The notes beneath the pieces are model-generated. The model was given only the letters and a program-made list of their open reading frames with translations, was not told the origin of the DNA and did no database searches. Positions 18,529-28,961 of a stretch of DNA of 64,000 bases are shown piece by piece; the stretch's first letter is position 1; each line of letters starts with the position of its first letter. Both the position numbers and the translations under genes were made by a program. Source of the DNA: Butyrivibrio sp. (GTDB lineage: Bacteria > Bacillota > Clostridia > Lachnospirales > Lachnospiraceae); the NCBI GenBank assembly GCA_015056565.1, contig SVGB01000003.1, positions 1-64,000 on the forward strand, in the 5' to 3' direction.

Positions 18529-20307
18529 TCAGTGGATTATTGTCCTTCCTTCAAGAGATGCCTGACGAATTGTTCCATCTTTAACTTCATAGATCACGTC
18601 ACAGTTTTCAATGGTGTTAAGTCTGTGGGCGATTATGACCATAGTCTTTCTGCCATGGAAGCTGTTTATAGCCTCCATTACTGCAGCTTCGGTTTCATTG
18701 TCAAGAGCACTTGTAGCTTCATCAAATACAAGAATCTCCGGATTGTGATAAAGAGCTCTTGCAATACCGATCCTCTGTCTCTGTCCGCCAGAAAGTCTTA
18801 CACCTCTGTCACCGATCTTGGTATCAAGTCCCTCAGGAAGAGACCTTACAAAGTCTGCCAGCTGAGCTTCTTCCATAACCTCCCAGATCCTGTCATCATT
18901 GATCTGATCAAGGTCTATACCAAATGCAATATTCTCTCTTATGGTCTCATCCACAAGATAGATGGACTGCGGTATATATCCAATCTGGGCAAGCCAGGAT
19001 TCATAGTTACTGAATATGTTTGCACCGTCACAAAGGATTTCTCCGGATTTAACACGAAGAAGTCCTAAAAGGATATCAACGATGGTTGACTTACCAGCTC
19101 CAGATGGTCCCATAAGGCCTACTGACTGACCCTTTTTGATGGTCATGTTTGCGCCGTCAAATATCTTCACATCTGAATCTGGATATGCAAATACAATGTC
19201 CTTCATCAGGATCTCTTTTTCCAGGTGAAGAGCTGGCCCTGCTATGGCAGCTCTCTCTGCTCTCATTGCCTTGTCTGTCTTCATGGACTCTGTGAGATTT
19301 TCATACACAAACTCCAGGCTGTACTGGTTGTAGGCAATCTCAGCCAGGTAGGTGTTGATACGATTGACGGAAGGCATGATCCTCATGGCAGCCAGACCAA
19401 ATGCTGTTACCTGAGGAATCAGTTCTTTTATATCCCTGCCCTGAAGAATATAGACCATGATGTATAAAAGAACTACTGCCATAAATACTGTTTCTATCAA
19501 AAGCCTGGGAAGTGCGTTAAATACCGCATAGTTTCTGGCTACGATGGCCCCTGCTTTGCCAGACTCGTAGTAATTTCTGATAAAGAAATCCTGTCTGTTT
19601 AATACCTTTACATCTTTAAGACCATAAATTGCCTGAAGTCTCCACTTGGCAATCCTGGACTGGATCTTCTGATTCAGTTCTCCAATTTTGTTGAGCCTTG
19701 GTTTAAGGATCTTGGTAATGAACAGTGTAAGCATGAGCAGTACTACCATGATGAGAGTAGTCATCTGCCAGTTCACATACATAAGTACTGCACCAAGGAA
19801 AACTGATACAACAAGCTCAGTGGAAAGAGACAACAGCGCCATCATGAGAGTAAACGTCCTTGGTATATCTGAGTCTGTTATTCTAAAGACCGTTGGTATG
19901 TCTGCTCCAAGATAATCCTCGTAAGGCCTGTTCAAAAACTCCCTCATTACTCTGCTTATCATGTCATTTCTGGCTTTCAAAACAAAGGAGTTCTGCTTTC
20001 TGATCAGGAACAAAAGATACATGTTCTTAACAGCAAATATCACGATTATTGAGATGAGCATCACGCAGATAAGTTTCGTATCGTTGCTATCGAGCCCTGT
20101 TATACTAAGGAATTTTGATAAAAATTCGTACTTGGCTATATTTCTATGAAGGGCTTCAGGATTTAATATCACAGAAACAACAGGCAGGATCATGGATACT
20201 CCCAGTGTTTCAAATACGCCCCCAATCAGTATAAGGACAGCTAAAACTACAAGCTGTCCTTTTTGCTTTTTATCAAATATATAATTGATCCTTTTAAAAA
20301 GATTCAT
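18529..20307 (-). CDS. ABC transporter, fused permease/ATPase (MsbA/PglK-like)
   Basis: Walker A GPSGAGKST, signature LSGGQRQRIGIARAL, Walker B EILVFDEATSALD. Confidence 0.93.
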   Translation of the reverse strand: MNLFKRINYIFDKKQKGQLVVLAVLILIGGVFETLGVSMILPVVSVILNPEALHRNIAKYEFLSKFLSITGLDSNDTKLICVMLISIIVIFAVKNMYLLFLIRKQNSFVLKARNDMISRVMREFLNRPYEDYLGADIPTVFRITDSDIPRTFTLMMALLSLSTELVVSVFLGAVLMYVNWQMTTLIMVVLLMLTLFITKILKPRLNKIGELNQKIQSRIAKWRLQAIYGLKDVKVLNRQDFFIRNYYESGKAGAIVARNYAVFNALPRLLIETVFMAVVLLYIMVYILQGRDIKELIPQVTAFGLAAMRIMPSVNRINTYLAEIAYNQYSLEFVYENLTESMKTDKAMRAERAAIAGPALHLEKEILMKDIVFAYPDSDVKIFDGANMTIKKGQSVGLMGPSGAGKSTIVDILLGLLRVKSGEILCDGANIFSNYESWLAQIGYIPQSIYLVDETIRENIAFGIDLDQINDDRIWEVMEEAQLADFVRSLPEGLDTKIGDRGVRLSGGQRQRIGIARALYHNPEILVFDEATSALDNETEAAVMEAINSFHGRKTMVIIAHRLNTIENCDVIYEVKDGTIRQASLEGRTIIH

Positions 20308-21180
20308 TTAAATTGCCACCTTTGTCATGCGCTCAGTATAGATGTCATCCATATTTTTGTTGTTGATCCATTTGGATGGAGCGATGACCATCTTTTCCGG
20401 AGTATCTCCGATCCATGCTGACCACCAGCTAAATGAACTGTTGGCCATGATGTGATGCTTGCATCTGCTCATAAGGAGCATATCTGCAACATCTGTGAAT
20501 TCACCCTCCTGGAGTTCTACGTTAATGAAGTTATGACCCTTGAAGTGTTCCTTGCACCATTCCTTGTCGTCGGTAAAGATAAAGAATACTGCGTTAGGGT
20601 GCTTTTGCCTTACCATGCTGATCGCGTTCTTGTAGTATGTCTCAGAACACAGGTTATGGATCTTGATATGTTCTTCATCAAGATAATCTGTACGTCTTAC
20701 ATGAATACTAACAGACTCACAGCACTCGATCTGCTGAAGCGTGGTCCAGCTGACAGAGTCGTGCATTATCTCCTGGGGTCTTTTTGCAAAAGTCTCCTGC
20801 AGGTGATCAATGACTTCAGGTGATTTGAAGTACTTGTCTGACTGCCAGTAGCCTACAAGATATGCATCATCAACCTCTAGGATCTTAGGATCAAAGATAC
20901 CTTCTGTCTCATCTATCCTGTGGGTCCTTCGCCCTGTAAGCTTACGTCTTATACGGTTAAAAATATCCATTTTGGAATCAGTGATGTCCACCACCTCTTC
21001 AGGAGTTGCCTTCTCATACTCTATCCCAAAGCGGTCCAAAACCGGGATCCTGAGCTTATCATGTTCAAATCCCGTAACATCGTCAATTTTGACTTGTTTA
21101 CCTCTATGAAGTAATTCTCTGTAAAGAGCGTACTGGAACATCTGGTTTCCCAGCCCGCCCTTGAGCTGGATTATTATCAT
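20308..21180 (-). CDS. Alpha-1,2-fucosyltransferase-like (GT11)
   Basis: IIQLKGGLGNQMFQYALYRELLHRG, VSIHVRRTDYL, MANSSFSWWSAWIG. Confidence 0.9.
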   Translation of the reverse strand: MIIIQLKGGLGNQMFQYALYRELLHRGKQVKIDDVTGFEHDKLRIPVLDRFGIEYEKATPEEVVDITDSKMDIFNRIRRKLTGRRTHRIDETEGIFDPKILEVDDAYLVGYWQSDKYFKSPEVIDHLQETFAKRPQEIMHDSVSWTTLQQIECCESVSIHVRRTDYLDEEHIKIHNLCSETYYKNAISMVRQKHPNAVFFIFTDDKEWCKEHFKGHNFINVELQEGEFTDVADMLLMSRCKHHIMANSSFSWWSAWIGDTPEKMVIAPSKWINNKNMDDIYTERMTKVAI

Positions 21181-21213
21181 ATCCCCTCCGAAAAAATAGC
21201 ATATACATATGAA

Positions 21214-21224
21214 ATTATACCATA
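21214..21224 (-). promoter_or_regulatory. Candidate extended -10 promoter upstream of the GT11 gene
   Basis: Minus strand TATGGTATAAT (TGnTATAAT) in the 54-bp gap; no good -35. Confidence 0.4.
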
Positions 21225-21234
21225 AGTGCGCATC

Positions 21235-22335
21235 TCAGTCATCTTCGCCAGCCTGCTCATAGTATATGCCATTTGCGACGTTATCATCTATGGTCTTAAG
21301 GCCATCTTCATATTCTTTCAGCCACTTATCATAGGCCTTATCCCAAGAGCTGTACTTTGAGTCAGACCTGTGATCTGTGGTGAAGGCTATGCCCTTTTCC
21401 CTGTAATTCGTGATCAGATAATTTTCAAGGAAAGTGGTGACCTTTTCTGCCCCTGCTACATTGGTGTGAGTTCCGTAGTCTCTTATGTCTCTTGAAAAAT
21501 CCAGCCCCATCTCATCTATATGCCTGTTCATATCAAGGAAGTCATAACCTCTTTTTGTGATGATATCAGCCATATAGTTAAAGCGTCTCTGTTCATGATC
21601 CTTCACCGCATATGGGGTTACAACAAAAAGTGCACTTATATTATTCTCATCAAGATAATCCAGAAGGTCCATCAGATATTCTTCCTGCTCCAATGGTATT
21701 GGCTCCTTATCATCCTCTGACAGGATAACTGATGCATCACAAGGTCCAACCTCGGTCTCCACAAGGCTTCCCTTAAGGTCTTCTGGATAGCAGTAGAACG
21801 CAGTCCTCAGCTGGCTCCACAAAAACAGGGTCTTCCAGTTTGAATGATATTTGAAAATATCGAAATAGTAATTTATCCTGTCAGCCTTATCATCAACCAT
21901 TGCGTTAATGGTCTTGAACCTGTTTATCGAGTACTTCATGTTGTCTGTAACTTCCCTTGTATGGGCCATGTTACCAAGAAGGTCCTCATCTGCAGCCGCC
22001 CACATCCTCATCTCAAAGATGAAAAGATCAGGCTTCTGGCTCTTTAGAGCCTCCTGCACAAGATATTTAGTTGCCACTGGTCTTTGCATGTTGGAAGACA
22101 TCGGATAAACTGTGATCCCGGTCTCTCCATATATCTTGGGAGTAGCAACGCAGGAAGGAAGCGGGCTTGATCCAATAAACACTGCGTCCAATGTGTTGTT
22201 CTTTTCCGCATAAAAACCTACAAACCTGTCCTTAACATCTCCGTTGGTACGCAAGATATAGGTAAGGTGAAGTCCCAAAAACAGCACCAGCACTATGAAG
22301 ATGATTGAAGTAATTATCTGTTTTCTGTTCATCAA
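21235..22335 (-). CDS. SGNH-like/DltD-like membrane-anchored protein
   Basis: N-terminal TM segment; VFIGSSPLP and C-terminal DYGTHTNVAGAEKV (D-x-x-x-H arrangement); next to the MBOAT gene. Confidence 0.6.
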   Translation of the reverse strand: MMNRKQIITSIIFIVLVLFLGLHLTYILRTNGDVKDRFVGFYAEKNNTLDAVFIGSSPLPSCVATPKIYGETGITVYPMSSNMQRPVATKYLVQEALKSQKPDLFIFEMRMWAAADEDLLGNMAHTREVTDNMKYSINRFKTINAMVDDKADRINYYFDIFKYHSNWKTLFLWSQLRTAFYCYPEDLKGSLVETEVGPCDASVILSEDDKEPIPLEQEEYLMDLLDYLDENNISALFVVTPYAVKDHEQRRFNYMADIITKRGYDFLDMNRHIDEMGLDFSRDIRDYGTHTNVAGAEKVTTFLENYLITNYREKGIAFTTDHRSDSKYSSWDKAYDKWLKEYEDGLKTIDDNVANGIYYEQAGEDD

Positions 22336-23879
22336 AAGTCCTTATAAATAAATTCAGCCGCACTATAGCCTGGACCATATTCAGCCAGCAATATGCAGTA
22401 GAACAAAAATGCTATTATCACTATCCATCTGATGGCAATTCCTTTGGATGCCAGATATTCCCTTATGTTTAAATAGCCCTTGAATCTTGACTCAGAAATA
22501 GTTCCATCAGCACATAATTCCATCCTGTACTGAATAGTGGAAACAACAGCAAGGATCATGAGAGAGACTACCAGAATCCCAATTTCCACAAAATCAAGTC
22601 CAAGATCAAGGATACTTCCGTCAACTAAGATCCAGGGATTAAATGTAGATATGCCCTCGCCCATCATCCTTAACGCATGGGGAACATTGTCTGCTCTAAA
22701 GAACAGATCTCCGATACAAACAAAGAAAAAGGTTCGGATTACACGAAATACATCTGCCCCCTTGCTCTTTAAATTCATATGCATCTTCTCTGCAAAGAGC
22801 CAGGTAAAAAACGGGAGTGTTATCTCCCCCAAAACGATGTATGCCCAGTGAAGAAGGCCTGATCCGATGACATACTTCATCTCACCGCCGTGCCACATAC
22901 CTACTGAGAACCACAGAATAAACATTGCGACGTAAGTGGTGTACTGCTTACCTTTCTTTTTACCGAGCTTACTCTTAAGCGCCTTGCCAAGTCCAGTGAT
23001 CATCTTAGTTCTAAGAAGCGGGTAAAAAACATTTTCTCTCATCCACACACCAAGTGTGATATGCCATCTGCGCCAGTATTCGCTGATGTTTTTTGCAAAA
23101 AAAGGAGTCCTGAAATTTTCAGGAAGCACTATTCCAAAGGTCTCAGAAATACCAATCACTATGTCCATACATCCGGAGAAGTTGGTGTAGAGCTGAAGTG
23201 CAAAGCACACTGTTCCAATCCAGATAAAGGTTCCAGGATATGCTGTGTCGTTGTTGTAGATTGTATTTACAATAACTGCAAGTCTCTCAGAAATAACCAA
23301 TTCCTTGAAAAATCCCCAGAGCATCCTCAAAAGACCAAAGGTAAGATTTTTGTAATCCAGCCTGTGTCTTTCAAAGAACTGATCTCCCATTTCCCTCACC
23401 TGGAATATGGGTCCCGATATCATAACAGGAAAGTACATGCCATAAAGAGCTGTCTTTAAAAAGCTCTTATTGGCAGAACTTAGGCCGTTGTAAACTTCAA
23501 TAAAGTATCCAAGAAGAATAAAGGTATAAAAAGACAGTCCCAACGGCGCCAATATAGCCCCATTGTGAATAAGCTTTGTGTACTTAAAAGCAATCAGTAT
23601 TCCAAGAAGAGTTACAAGCTCAAGGATCAGCAGTATCCGCCTTGTTCTCACGTTTTCTTCTTTTGTTTTTGAAAGGATCTTAAGGAGTCCCCATGTGATA
23701 AATGAAGATATTATGGGGTAGATCATCAGCACCTTGTTTCCGGATAACAGATAATAGGCCATACTCGCCAAAAGGAGTACGACCCACTGACCGCGCCCCT
23801 TTGTCAAAACAGGGAGCGCGTAATATATGATCAAAACCAGTGCAAAAAAGCACAAAAAGCTAAAGGATGTAACACTCAT
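22332..23879 (-). CDS. MBOAT family O-acyltransferase (DltB/AlgI-like)
   Basis: Multi-pass; NISEYWRRWHITLGVWMRENVFYPL, SVGMWHGGEMKYVIGSGLLHWAYI. Confidence 0.92.
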   Translation of the reverse strand: MSVTSFSFLCFFALVLIIYYALPVLTKGRGQWVVLLLASMAYYLLSGNKVLMIYPIISSFITWGLLKILSKTKEENVRTRRILLILELVTLLGILIAFKYTKLIHNGAILAPLGLSFYTFILLGYFIEVYNGLSSANKSFLKTALYGMYFPVMISGPIFQVREMGDQFFERHRLDYKNLTFGLLRMLWGFFKELVISERLAVIVNTIYNNDTAYPGTFIWIGTVCFALQLYTNFSGCMDIVIGISETFGIVLPENFRTPFFAKNISEYWRRWHITLGVWMRENVFYPLLRTKMITGLGKALKSKLGKKKGKQYTTYVAMFILWFSVGMWHGGEMKYVIGSGLLHWAYIVLGEITLPFFTWLFAEKMHMNLKSKGADVFRVIRTFFFVCIGDLFFRADNVPHALRMMGEGISTFNPWILVDGSILDLGLDFVEIGILVVSLMILAVVSTIQYRMELCADGTISESRFKGYLNIREYLASKGIAIRWIVIIAFLFYCILLAEYGPGYSAAEFIYKDF

Positions 23880-25762
23880 TAAAACTCTTCCTCATACCAC
23901 TGCTGGAACATCAGAATGTACCATATCTGCACTCTGTAGATTCCCCTTGTAGTAAAGTCTGTCCATATCTTATGAACAACATCGGCATCAAGAATACCCT
24001 GCTGCCTTATCTTGTCTCTATCTAAAAGCCCCTCAGCCCACTGCCTTAAGTCGCTGTCAAGGAGCCATTTACTTATTGGAATAGAAAACCCTTTCTTTGG
24101 GCGTTCCATCATTTCTCTAGGCACATAACGGTATAATACATCTCTGAGTATCTTTTTGCCAGTCTTGTCATCCCTTAGATAGTTGATGGGAAGACTAAAA
24201 GCAAAGTCCACAACATCTTTATCAAGCATTGGAACTCTGGTCTCAAGAGATACCGCCATGGCTGTTCTGTCCACTTTAACAAGAATATCTTCCGGATGAT
24301 ATAATAGCATATCCATGAGCATGGCCTCGTGGTTGACCTCTCCAAGAAAATCCTTTGGAATATCCATGCACTTATATCTGGCAGCGCCGTCTTTAATCGC
24401 GATCTTTTTGATCAACGGATCCGTCTCATGTTCAAACTTGTGAAGTTCATAGGGAGATCCTGCTCCCATATATTTTGCCTTAAGATACTTTACCTCTTTT
24501 CGAGGATCTCCAGTTATATCACTTCCAATAGATAATAGCTGGGCGCTACTTATGGCTTTCCTGATGGGATAAGGGATCTTACTTATCTTATTCCATACTC
24601 TGCTGACAGATCTGTAGGAATTATATCCGCAAAAGAGCTCATCTCCGCCGTCACCTGAAAGAGATACAGTGACATGATCTCTTGTCATTTTGCTTACCAG
24701 ATATGTGGGGATCTGGGATGAATCCGCAAAGGGCTCACCAAACATAAACGGAAGTTTCGGGATCACCGCCTTAGCATCATCCTCTGTGATATACAGCTCC
24801 GTGTGGTCAGTCCCAAGGTGCCTGGCAATCTCTTTTGCATAAACAGCCTCATTGTACCTGTCATCATTCATACCGATAGTGAAGGTACGGACCTTGCCAG
24901 GAGCTATCTTCTGCATGAGGGATACGATAGTGGAGCTGTCAATTCCCGCAGAAAGGAATGCTCCAAGAGGAACATCTGCCACCATCTGACCTTTTATTGA
25001 CTCAGTAAGGAGCCTTTCAAGCTCAAGTGAAGCTTCCTCAAAGCTCCCCTTGAACCTGTCATGCTGCCCTCTGTAAGCAACATCCTTTAGAGAATAGTAT
25101 GTGGTCTGCACTGTCTCCAGGCTGTCAACATTAACAGTAAGGTACTTGCCGGGTTCTAATTTGTAGATGTCATTGTAGATTGAATATGGGGATGGAATAT
25201 AGCCATCCTCAAAGTATATATCCAGCACATCAGTATTTATGCCATTATCAAAGCCGTCAAGCACCCTGATGCAGCCTATGTCAGATGCAAATACGAAGGC
25301 CCCGTTTACTATTCCGTAGTATAAAGGTTTCTCGCCGATCCTGTCTCGAGCAAGGGTAACTGTTCTTTTCTCTTTATCATAAATAGCGAACCCAAACATT
25401 CCCTTGATCTTATCAAGAGCAACGTCTATTCCATACTTCTCAATTGCTTCAACTAGAACTTCAGTGTCGGAACTGCTGCGAAAAGAGATCTCTTTTTCAA
25501 GATCTTTTTTTAGCTCTGCAGCATTGTAAATCTCGCCGTTATACACCATTACATTTCTGCCTGATGCTGACACAAACGGCTGTGCACCGTTCTTAGAAAG
25601 ATCCACAATAGAAAGGCGCCTGTGACCAAGCGCCACTTGACAATCTTCACTTATATAAATGCCACCGTCGTCAGGGCCTCTGTGGAGCATTCTCTCATTC
25701 ATCTTCTGAATGTTACCCCGCAAGTCACCCTTAAACTTCAAAAGTCCTGCGATTCCGCACAT
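23879..25762 (-). CDS. Asparagine synthase (glutamine-hydrolysing) family protein, paralogue 1
   Basis: MCGIAGLLKF N-terminal Cys, HRGPDDGGIYI, GAFLSAGIDSSTIVSL, SLSGDGGDELFCGYNSY. Start set to the MCGIAG Met, not the upstream TTG of the ORF track. Confidence 0.9.
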   Translation of the reverse strand: MCGIAGLLKFKGDLRGNIQKMNERMLHRGPDDGGIYISEDCQVALGHRRLSIVDLSKNGAQPFVSASGRNVMVYNGEIYNAAELKKDLEKEISFRSSSDTEVLVEAIEKYGIDVALDKIKGMFGFAIYDKEKRTVTLARDRIGEKPLYYGIVNGAFVFASDIGCIRVLDGFDNGINTDVLDIYFEDGYIPSPYSIYNDIYKLEPGKYLTVNVDSLETVQTTYYSLKDVAYRGQHDRFKGSFEEASLELERLLTESIKGQMVADVPLGAFLSAGIDSSTIVSLMQKIAPGKVRTFTIGMNDDRYNEAVYAKEIARHLGTDHTELYITEDDAKAVIPKLPFMFGEPFADSSQIPTYLVSKMTRDHVTVSLSGDGGDELFCGYNSYRSVSRVWNKISKIPYPIRKAISSAQLLSIGSDITGDPRKEVKYLKAKYMGAGSPYELHKFEHETDPLIKKIAIKDGAARYKCMDIPKDFLGEVNHEAMLMDMLLYHPEDILVKVDRTAMAVSLETRVPMLDKDVVDFAFSLPINYLRDDKTGKKILRDVLYRYVPREMMERPKKGFSIPISKWLLDSDLRQWAEGLLDRDKIRQQGILDADVVHKIWTDFTTRGIYRVQIWYILMFQQWYEEEF

Positions 25763-25805
25763 AATATCCCTTTCATGCCTCAAAATGCGGGCCCAATTCA
25801 TATGA

Positions 25806-25833
25806 ATTATATCATTTTCTATGGTATAAACAA
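25806..25833 (-). promoter_or_regulatory. Sigma70 promoter for the asparagine-synthase-led operon
   Basis: Minus strand TTGTTT-16 nt-TATAAT with extended -10 TGA; located in the divergent intergenic region. Confidence 0.65.
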
Positions 25834-25905
25834 ACAAGAATGAAAATATGATATGATGGAACAGACTTAAGAATTCTTTAAAAACACTACATTTCGGAGA
25901 TAACA

Positions 25906-27699
25906 ATGAAAGAACTGGAATACCCTTTTGATAGTAACTACATAATGAAAAAAGCCCGCAGCATTAAGAAGGCTCTTTTATCAGATGGAAGTGATCGCAT
26001 CCACAAAAAGATCGCTGTTCTTGGAGGTTCCACCACCCACGATATAATAAAGGTGTTGGAGCTCTTTTTGTTAAACTATGGTATTGAGCCTGAGTTTTAT
26101 GAATCAGAGTATGGTCAGTACTGGCAAGATGCCATGTTCGGGCAGGAGCTTTCCCAGTTTGCTCCAGATATCATCTTTATCCACACCAGTAACCGCAATA
26201 TTACTGATTATCCCACCATGGACGACGATGCATCCTCTGTGGAAAGTAAGCTTGATAAGACCTATGAGCACTTTGAGACTATGTGGAAAAAGCTTATTGA
26301 CACCTACCACTGCCCCATCATCCAGAACAATTTCGAAGCGCCTTTCTACAGGCTCATGGGAAACAGAGACTTCTTTGATATTCATGGAAGACTTTCATTT
26401 ATAAACAGATTAAATGAGAGATTTGCTCAGTTTGCAAGGAAAGCAGCTGATGATTCAGTCAGCTTTTTTATCAACGATATAAACTACCTTTCAAGCTGCT
26501 ACGGCCTTGATGAGTGGTCAGATCCACTTACCTGGCACATGTACAAGTATGCCCTTTGCATCCCTGCAATTCCCTCACTTAGCTTTAACGTTGCCAACAT
26601 TATCAAGTCCATATATGGCAAAAACAAAAAGGGGCTAGTCCTTGATCTTGATAACACATTGTGGGGCGGAGTTGTTGGTGATGACGGAGTTGACGGGATC
26701 GAGATCGGTCAGGAAACAAACCTTGGACAAGTATACTCAGAATTCCAGAGCTATGTGAAAATGCAAAAGGACATCGGTGTACTTCTTACAATCGATTCCA
26801 AAAACGAGGAAGAGAATGCCATGGCAGGTCTTTCACATCCGGACGGAATCCTTAAGCCCGATGACTTTGTGGCAATAAGAGCCAACTGGGAACCAAAGAG
26901 CGAGAACCTTAAGTCCATAGCAAAAGAGCTTAACATCCTTCCTGACTCACTGGTATTTGTGGATGACAATCCCGCAGAAAGAGCCATCATCGAGGGTCAG
27001 ATAAAGGGAGCTGCAGTTCCTGAAATAGACAGTCCTGAGCACTATATCAGGATCCTTGACCATTCAGGATTCTTTGAAGCAACTGCCGTTTCTGAAGATG
27101 ACAGAAAAAGAAACGAGATGTATATCGCCAACAAAAAGCGCACACAGGCAGAGGAAAGTTTTGCTGATTATGGTGAGTACCTCACTTCCCTTGAAATGGA
27201 AGCTGAGATATCTCCTTTTGAAAAGCTCTATATTCCTAGGATCGCGCAGCTAACCAACAAGAGCAATCAGTTCAACTTAACTACTAAGCGCTACAGTCCT
27301 GACGACATTGAAAGGGTGGCAGAGGATCCTGACCATATCACTCTCTATGGGCGCTTAAAGGATAAGTTTGGCGATAACGGTATAGTTTCTCTAATTGCTG
27401 GTAGCATAAAAGGCGATGAGCTCCACATTGACCTGTGGCTCATGAGCTGCCGCGTTCTTAAAAGAGATATGGAGTTTGCAATGATGGATGTCCTTCATGC
27501 AAAAGCCCTTGAAAAAGGTATCAAGACCATCTACGGCTACTACTATCCAACAGCCAAGAACAAGATGGTAAAAGATTTCTACACCCTGCAGGGCTTTGAA
27601 AAAATTGCAGAAGATGCTGATGGCAATGCCACCTACAAGTTTGAGATAACTACTGATTACAAGAACAAAAACAGTCATATCAAAGTAACAGTAAAGTAA
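25906..27699 (+). CDS. FkbH-like HAD-IIIC family protein (SGNH-like N-term + HAD + GNAT-like C-term)
   Basis: AVLGGSTTHDI, KGLVLDLDNTLWGGVVGDDGVDGIEIG, LVFVDDNPAERAII; C-terminal acyltransferase-like region (GDNGIVSLI...FYTLQGFEK). GGAGATAACAATG start context. Confidence 0.85.
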   Translation: MKELEYPFDSNYIMKKARSIKKALLSDGSDRIHKKIAVLGGSTTHDIIKVLELFLLNYGIEPEFYESEYGQYWQDAMFGQELSQFAPDIIFIHTSNRNITDYPTMDDDASSVESKLDKTYEHFETMWKKLIDTYHCPIIQNNFEAPFYRLMGNRDFFDIHGRLSFINRLNERFAQFARKAADDSVSFFINDINYLSSCYGLDEWSDPLTWHMYKYALCIPAIPSLSFNVANIIKSIYGKNKKGLVLDLDNTLWGGVVGDDGVDGIEIGQETNLGQVYSEFQSYVKMQKDIGVLLTIDSKNEEENAMAGLSHPDGILKPDDFVAIRANWEPKSENLKSIAKELNILPDSLVFVDDNPAERAIIEGQIKGAAVPEIDSPEHYIRILDHSGFFEATAVSEDDRKRNEMYIANKKRTQAEESFADYGEYLTSLEMEAEISPFEKLYIPRIAQLTNKSNQFNLTTKRYSPDDIERVAEDPDHITLYGRLKDKFGDNGIVSLIAGSIKGDELHIDLWLMSCRVLKRDMEFAMMDVLHAKALEKGIKTIYGYYYPTAKNKMVKDFYTLQGFEKIAEDADGNATYKFEITTDYKNKNSHIKVTVK

Positions 27700-27710
27700 T
27701 ATACATAAAG

Positions 27711-27737
27711 AAAACCTCGGCAGACCGCCGAGGTTTT
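27711..27737. terminator. Bidirectional terminator between convergent genes
   Basis: Perfect 11-bp stem aaaacctcggc-agacc-gccgaggtttt. Confidence 0.85.
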
Positions 27738-27743
27738 ACTATT

Positions 27744-28961
27744 TTACTGTCCTACTATTTTATCAAAATATTCTTTCCACATGGCGTTAGCAATATCAGG
27801 TGCAAATCTTTCCTGAACCTTTGTAGCCGCTTTGCCAAGACGGTTAGCAAGCTCATCACTTTCCAGCACTTTCACCATGGCATCTGTCAAAGCCTTGACA
27901 TCACCTACAGGAATCAGAAGGCCATTAACTCCATCTTCAATAAGATCTCTTGGACCTCCACAAGGACAGTCTGTCGAGATGCAGGCAAGTCCCAGTGACA
28001 TTGCCTCTATAAGTGAATTGGGCATTCCCTCATGTCCTGATGCAAGGACAAATAACTTAGCCTTTTCTATATGTTCGGCCACATGTTTTACATTGCCCTT
28101 AAACTCAACCCTGTCCGCTATCTCCAGGGACGTAGCCTTGTGCTGAAGCTTTAGTCTGTCCGGGCCATCGCCGTAAAATACAAGCTTATAATCTTTAAAT
28201 CTGTCTTTTGTTGCCTCTTTAAAAGCTTCCATAACAAGACTCTGGTTCTTGTTTTCATGAAGTCTTGCAACCATGACTATCGACTTTTCACGCTCACCCA
28301 TATAGCGTTTTCTAACAAAAGAAGGATCCATGGAATTTGGAAGAATGGTACATTTCTTTTGAATGAAGCCTGGGAACTTATCTTTTGCTCCGTTTGACTG
28401 TACAACTACGCCTGCTGCCTTGCCAAAGTTTGAAAGCATTCCGGCCTTAAGAGTCGCTGTTGAATACTCCCAGTCTGGATCAGCACGCACTGAAACAACA
28501 ACCTTTATTCCTTCTCTTGTGGCTGTAGAAAGAGCCATTATATTGTTCTTACCAATAAAGCTAAGGATCACATCAGGCTGTAACAAGCGCCATATGTCCC
28601 TTAACTTTTTATGTCTTAATCTGAAATTTGTGAGTCTGTCCTTCTGCTCAGATTTAAGAAGAGCTGAAAAAACTCTCTGAATACCATTTTTTTCACCGCC
28701 AGAAAGATCTACCCAAACAGGATTCTCATCAAGGTCAGCTACAAGGGTGGCATTTTCTGCTCCAGCAGGAACGCTCTTCCATGCTGCATGCTTAACCTCG
28801 TACTCATTGGCAGCAAGATAAGTTGTTACCAGGGTAACCTTATAACCCTGTTCAAAAAAGTAGTCGCAAAGATTGCTCATGACCCTCTCTGCGCCGCCCT
28901 TTTGCAGGGATCCAATGTACATGGCTATATGCGGTTTTTTCTGGTTATCAGTTTTCGACAA
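27744..28961 (-). CDS. Glycosyltransferase family 4
   Basis: GSLQKGGAERVMSNLCDYFFEQGY, LASGHEGMPNSLIEAMSLGLACISTDCPCGGP. Confidence 0.9.
   Translation of the reverse strand: MSKTDNQKKPHIAMYIGSLQKGGAERVMSNLCDYFFEQGYKVTLVTTYLAANEYEVKHAAWKSVPAGAENATLVADLDENPVWVDLSGGEKNGIQRVFSALLKSEQKDRLTNFRLRHKKLRDIWRLLQPDVILSFIGKNNIMALSTATREGIKVVVSVRADPDWEYSTATLKAGMLSNFGKAAGVVVQSNGAKDKFPGFIQKKCTILPNSMDPSFVRKRYMGEREKSIVMVARLHENKNQSLVMEAFKEATKDRFKDYKLVFYGDGPDRLKLQHKATSLEIADRVEFKGNVKHVAEHIEKAKLFVLASGHEGMPNSLIEAMSLGLACISTDCPCGGPRDLIEDGVNGLLIPVGDVKALTDAMVKVLESDELANRLGKAATKVQERFAPDIANAMWKEYFDKIVGQ

Noticed and set aside
25763-25906. 48-residue N-terminal extension of asparagine synthase paralogue 1 in the ORF track
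   Set aside because: Starts with TTG and would bury the catalytic Cys of MCGIAG; it also overlaps the promoter.
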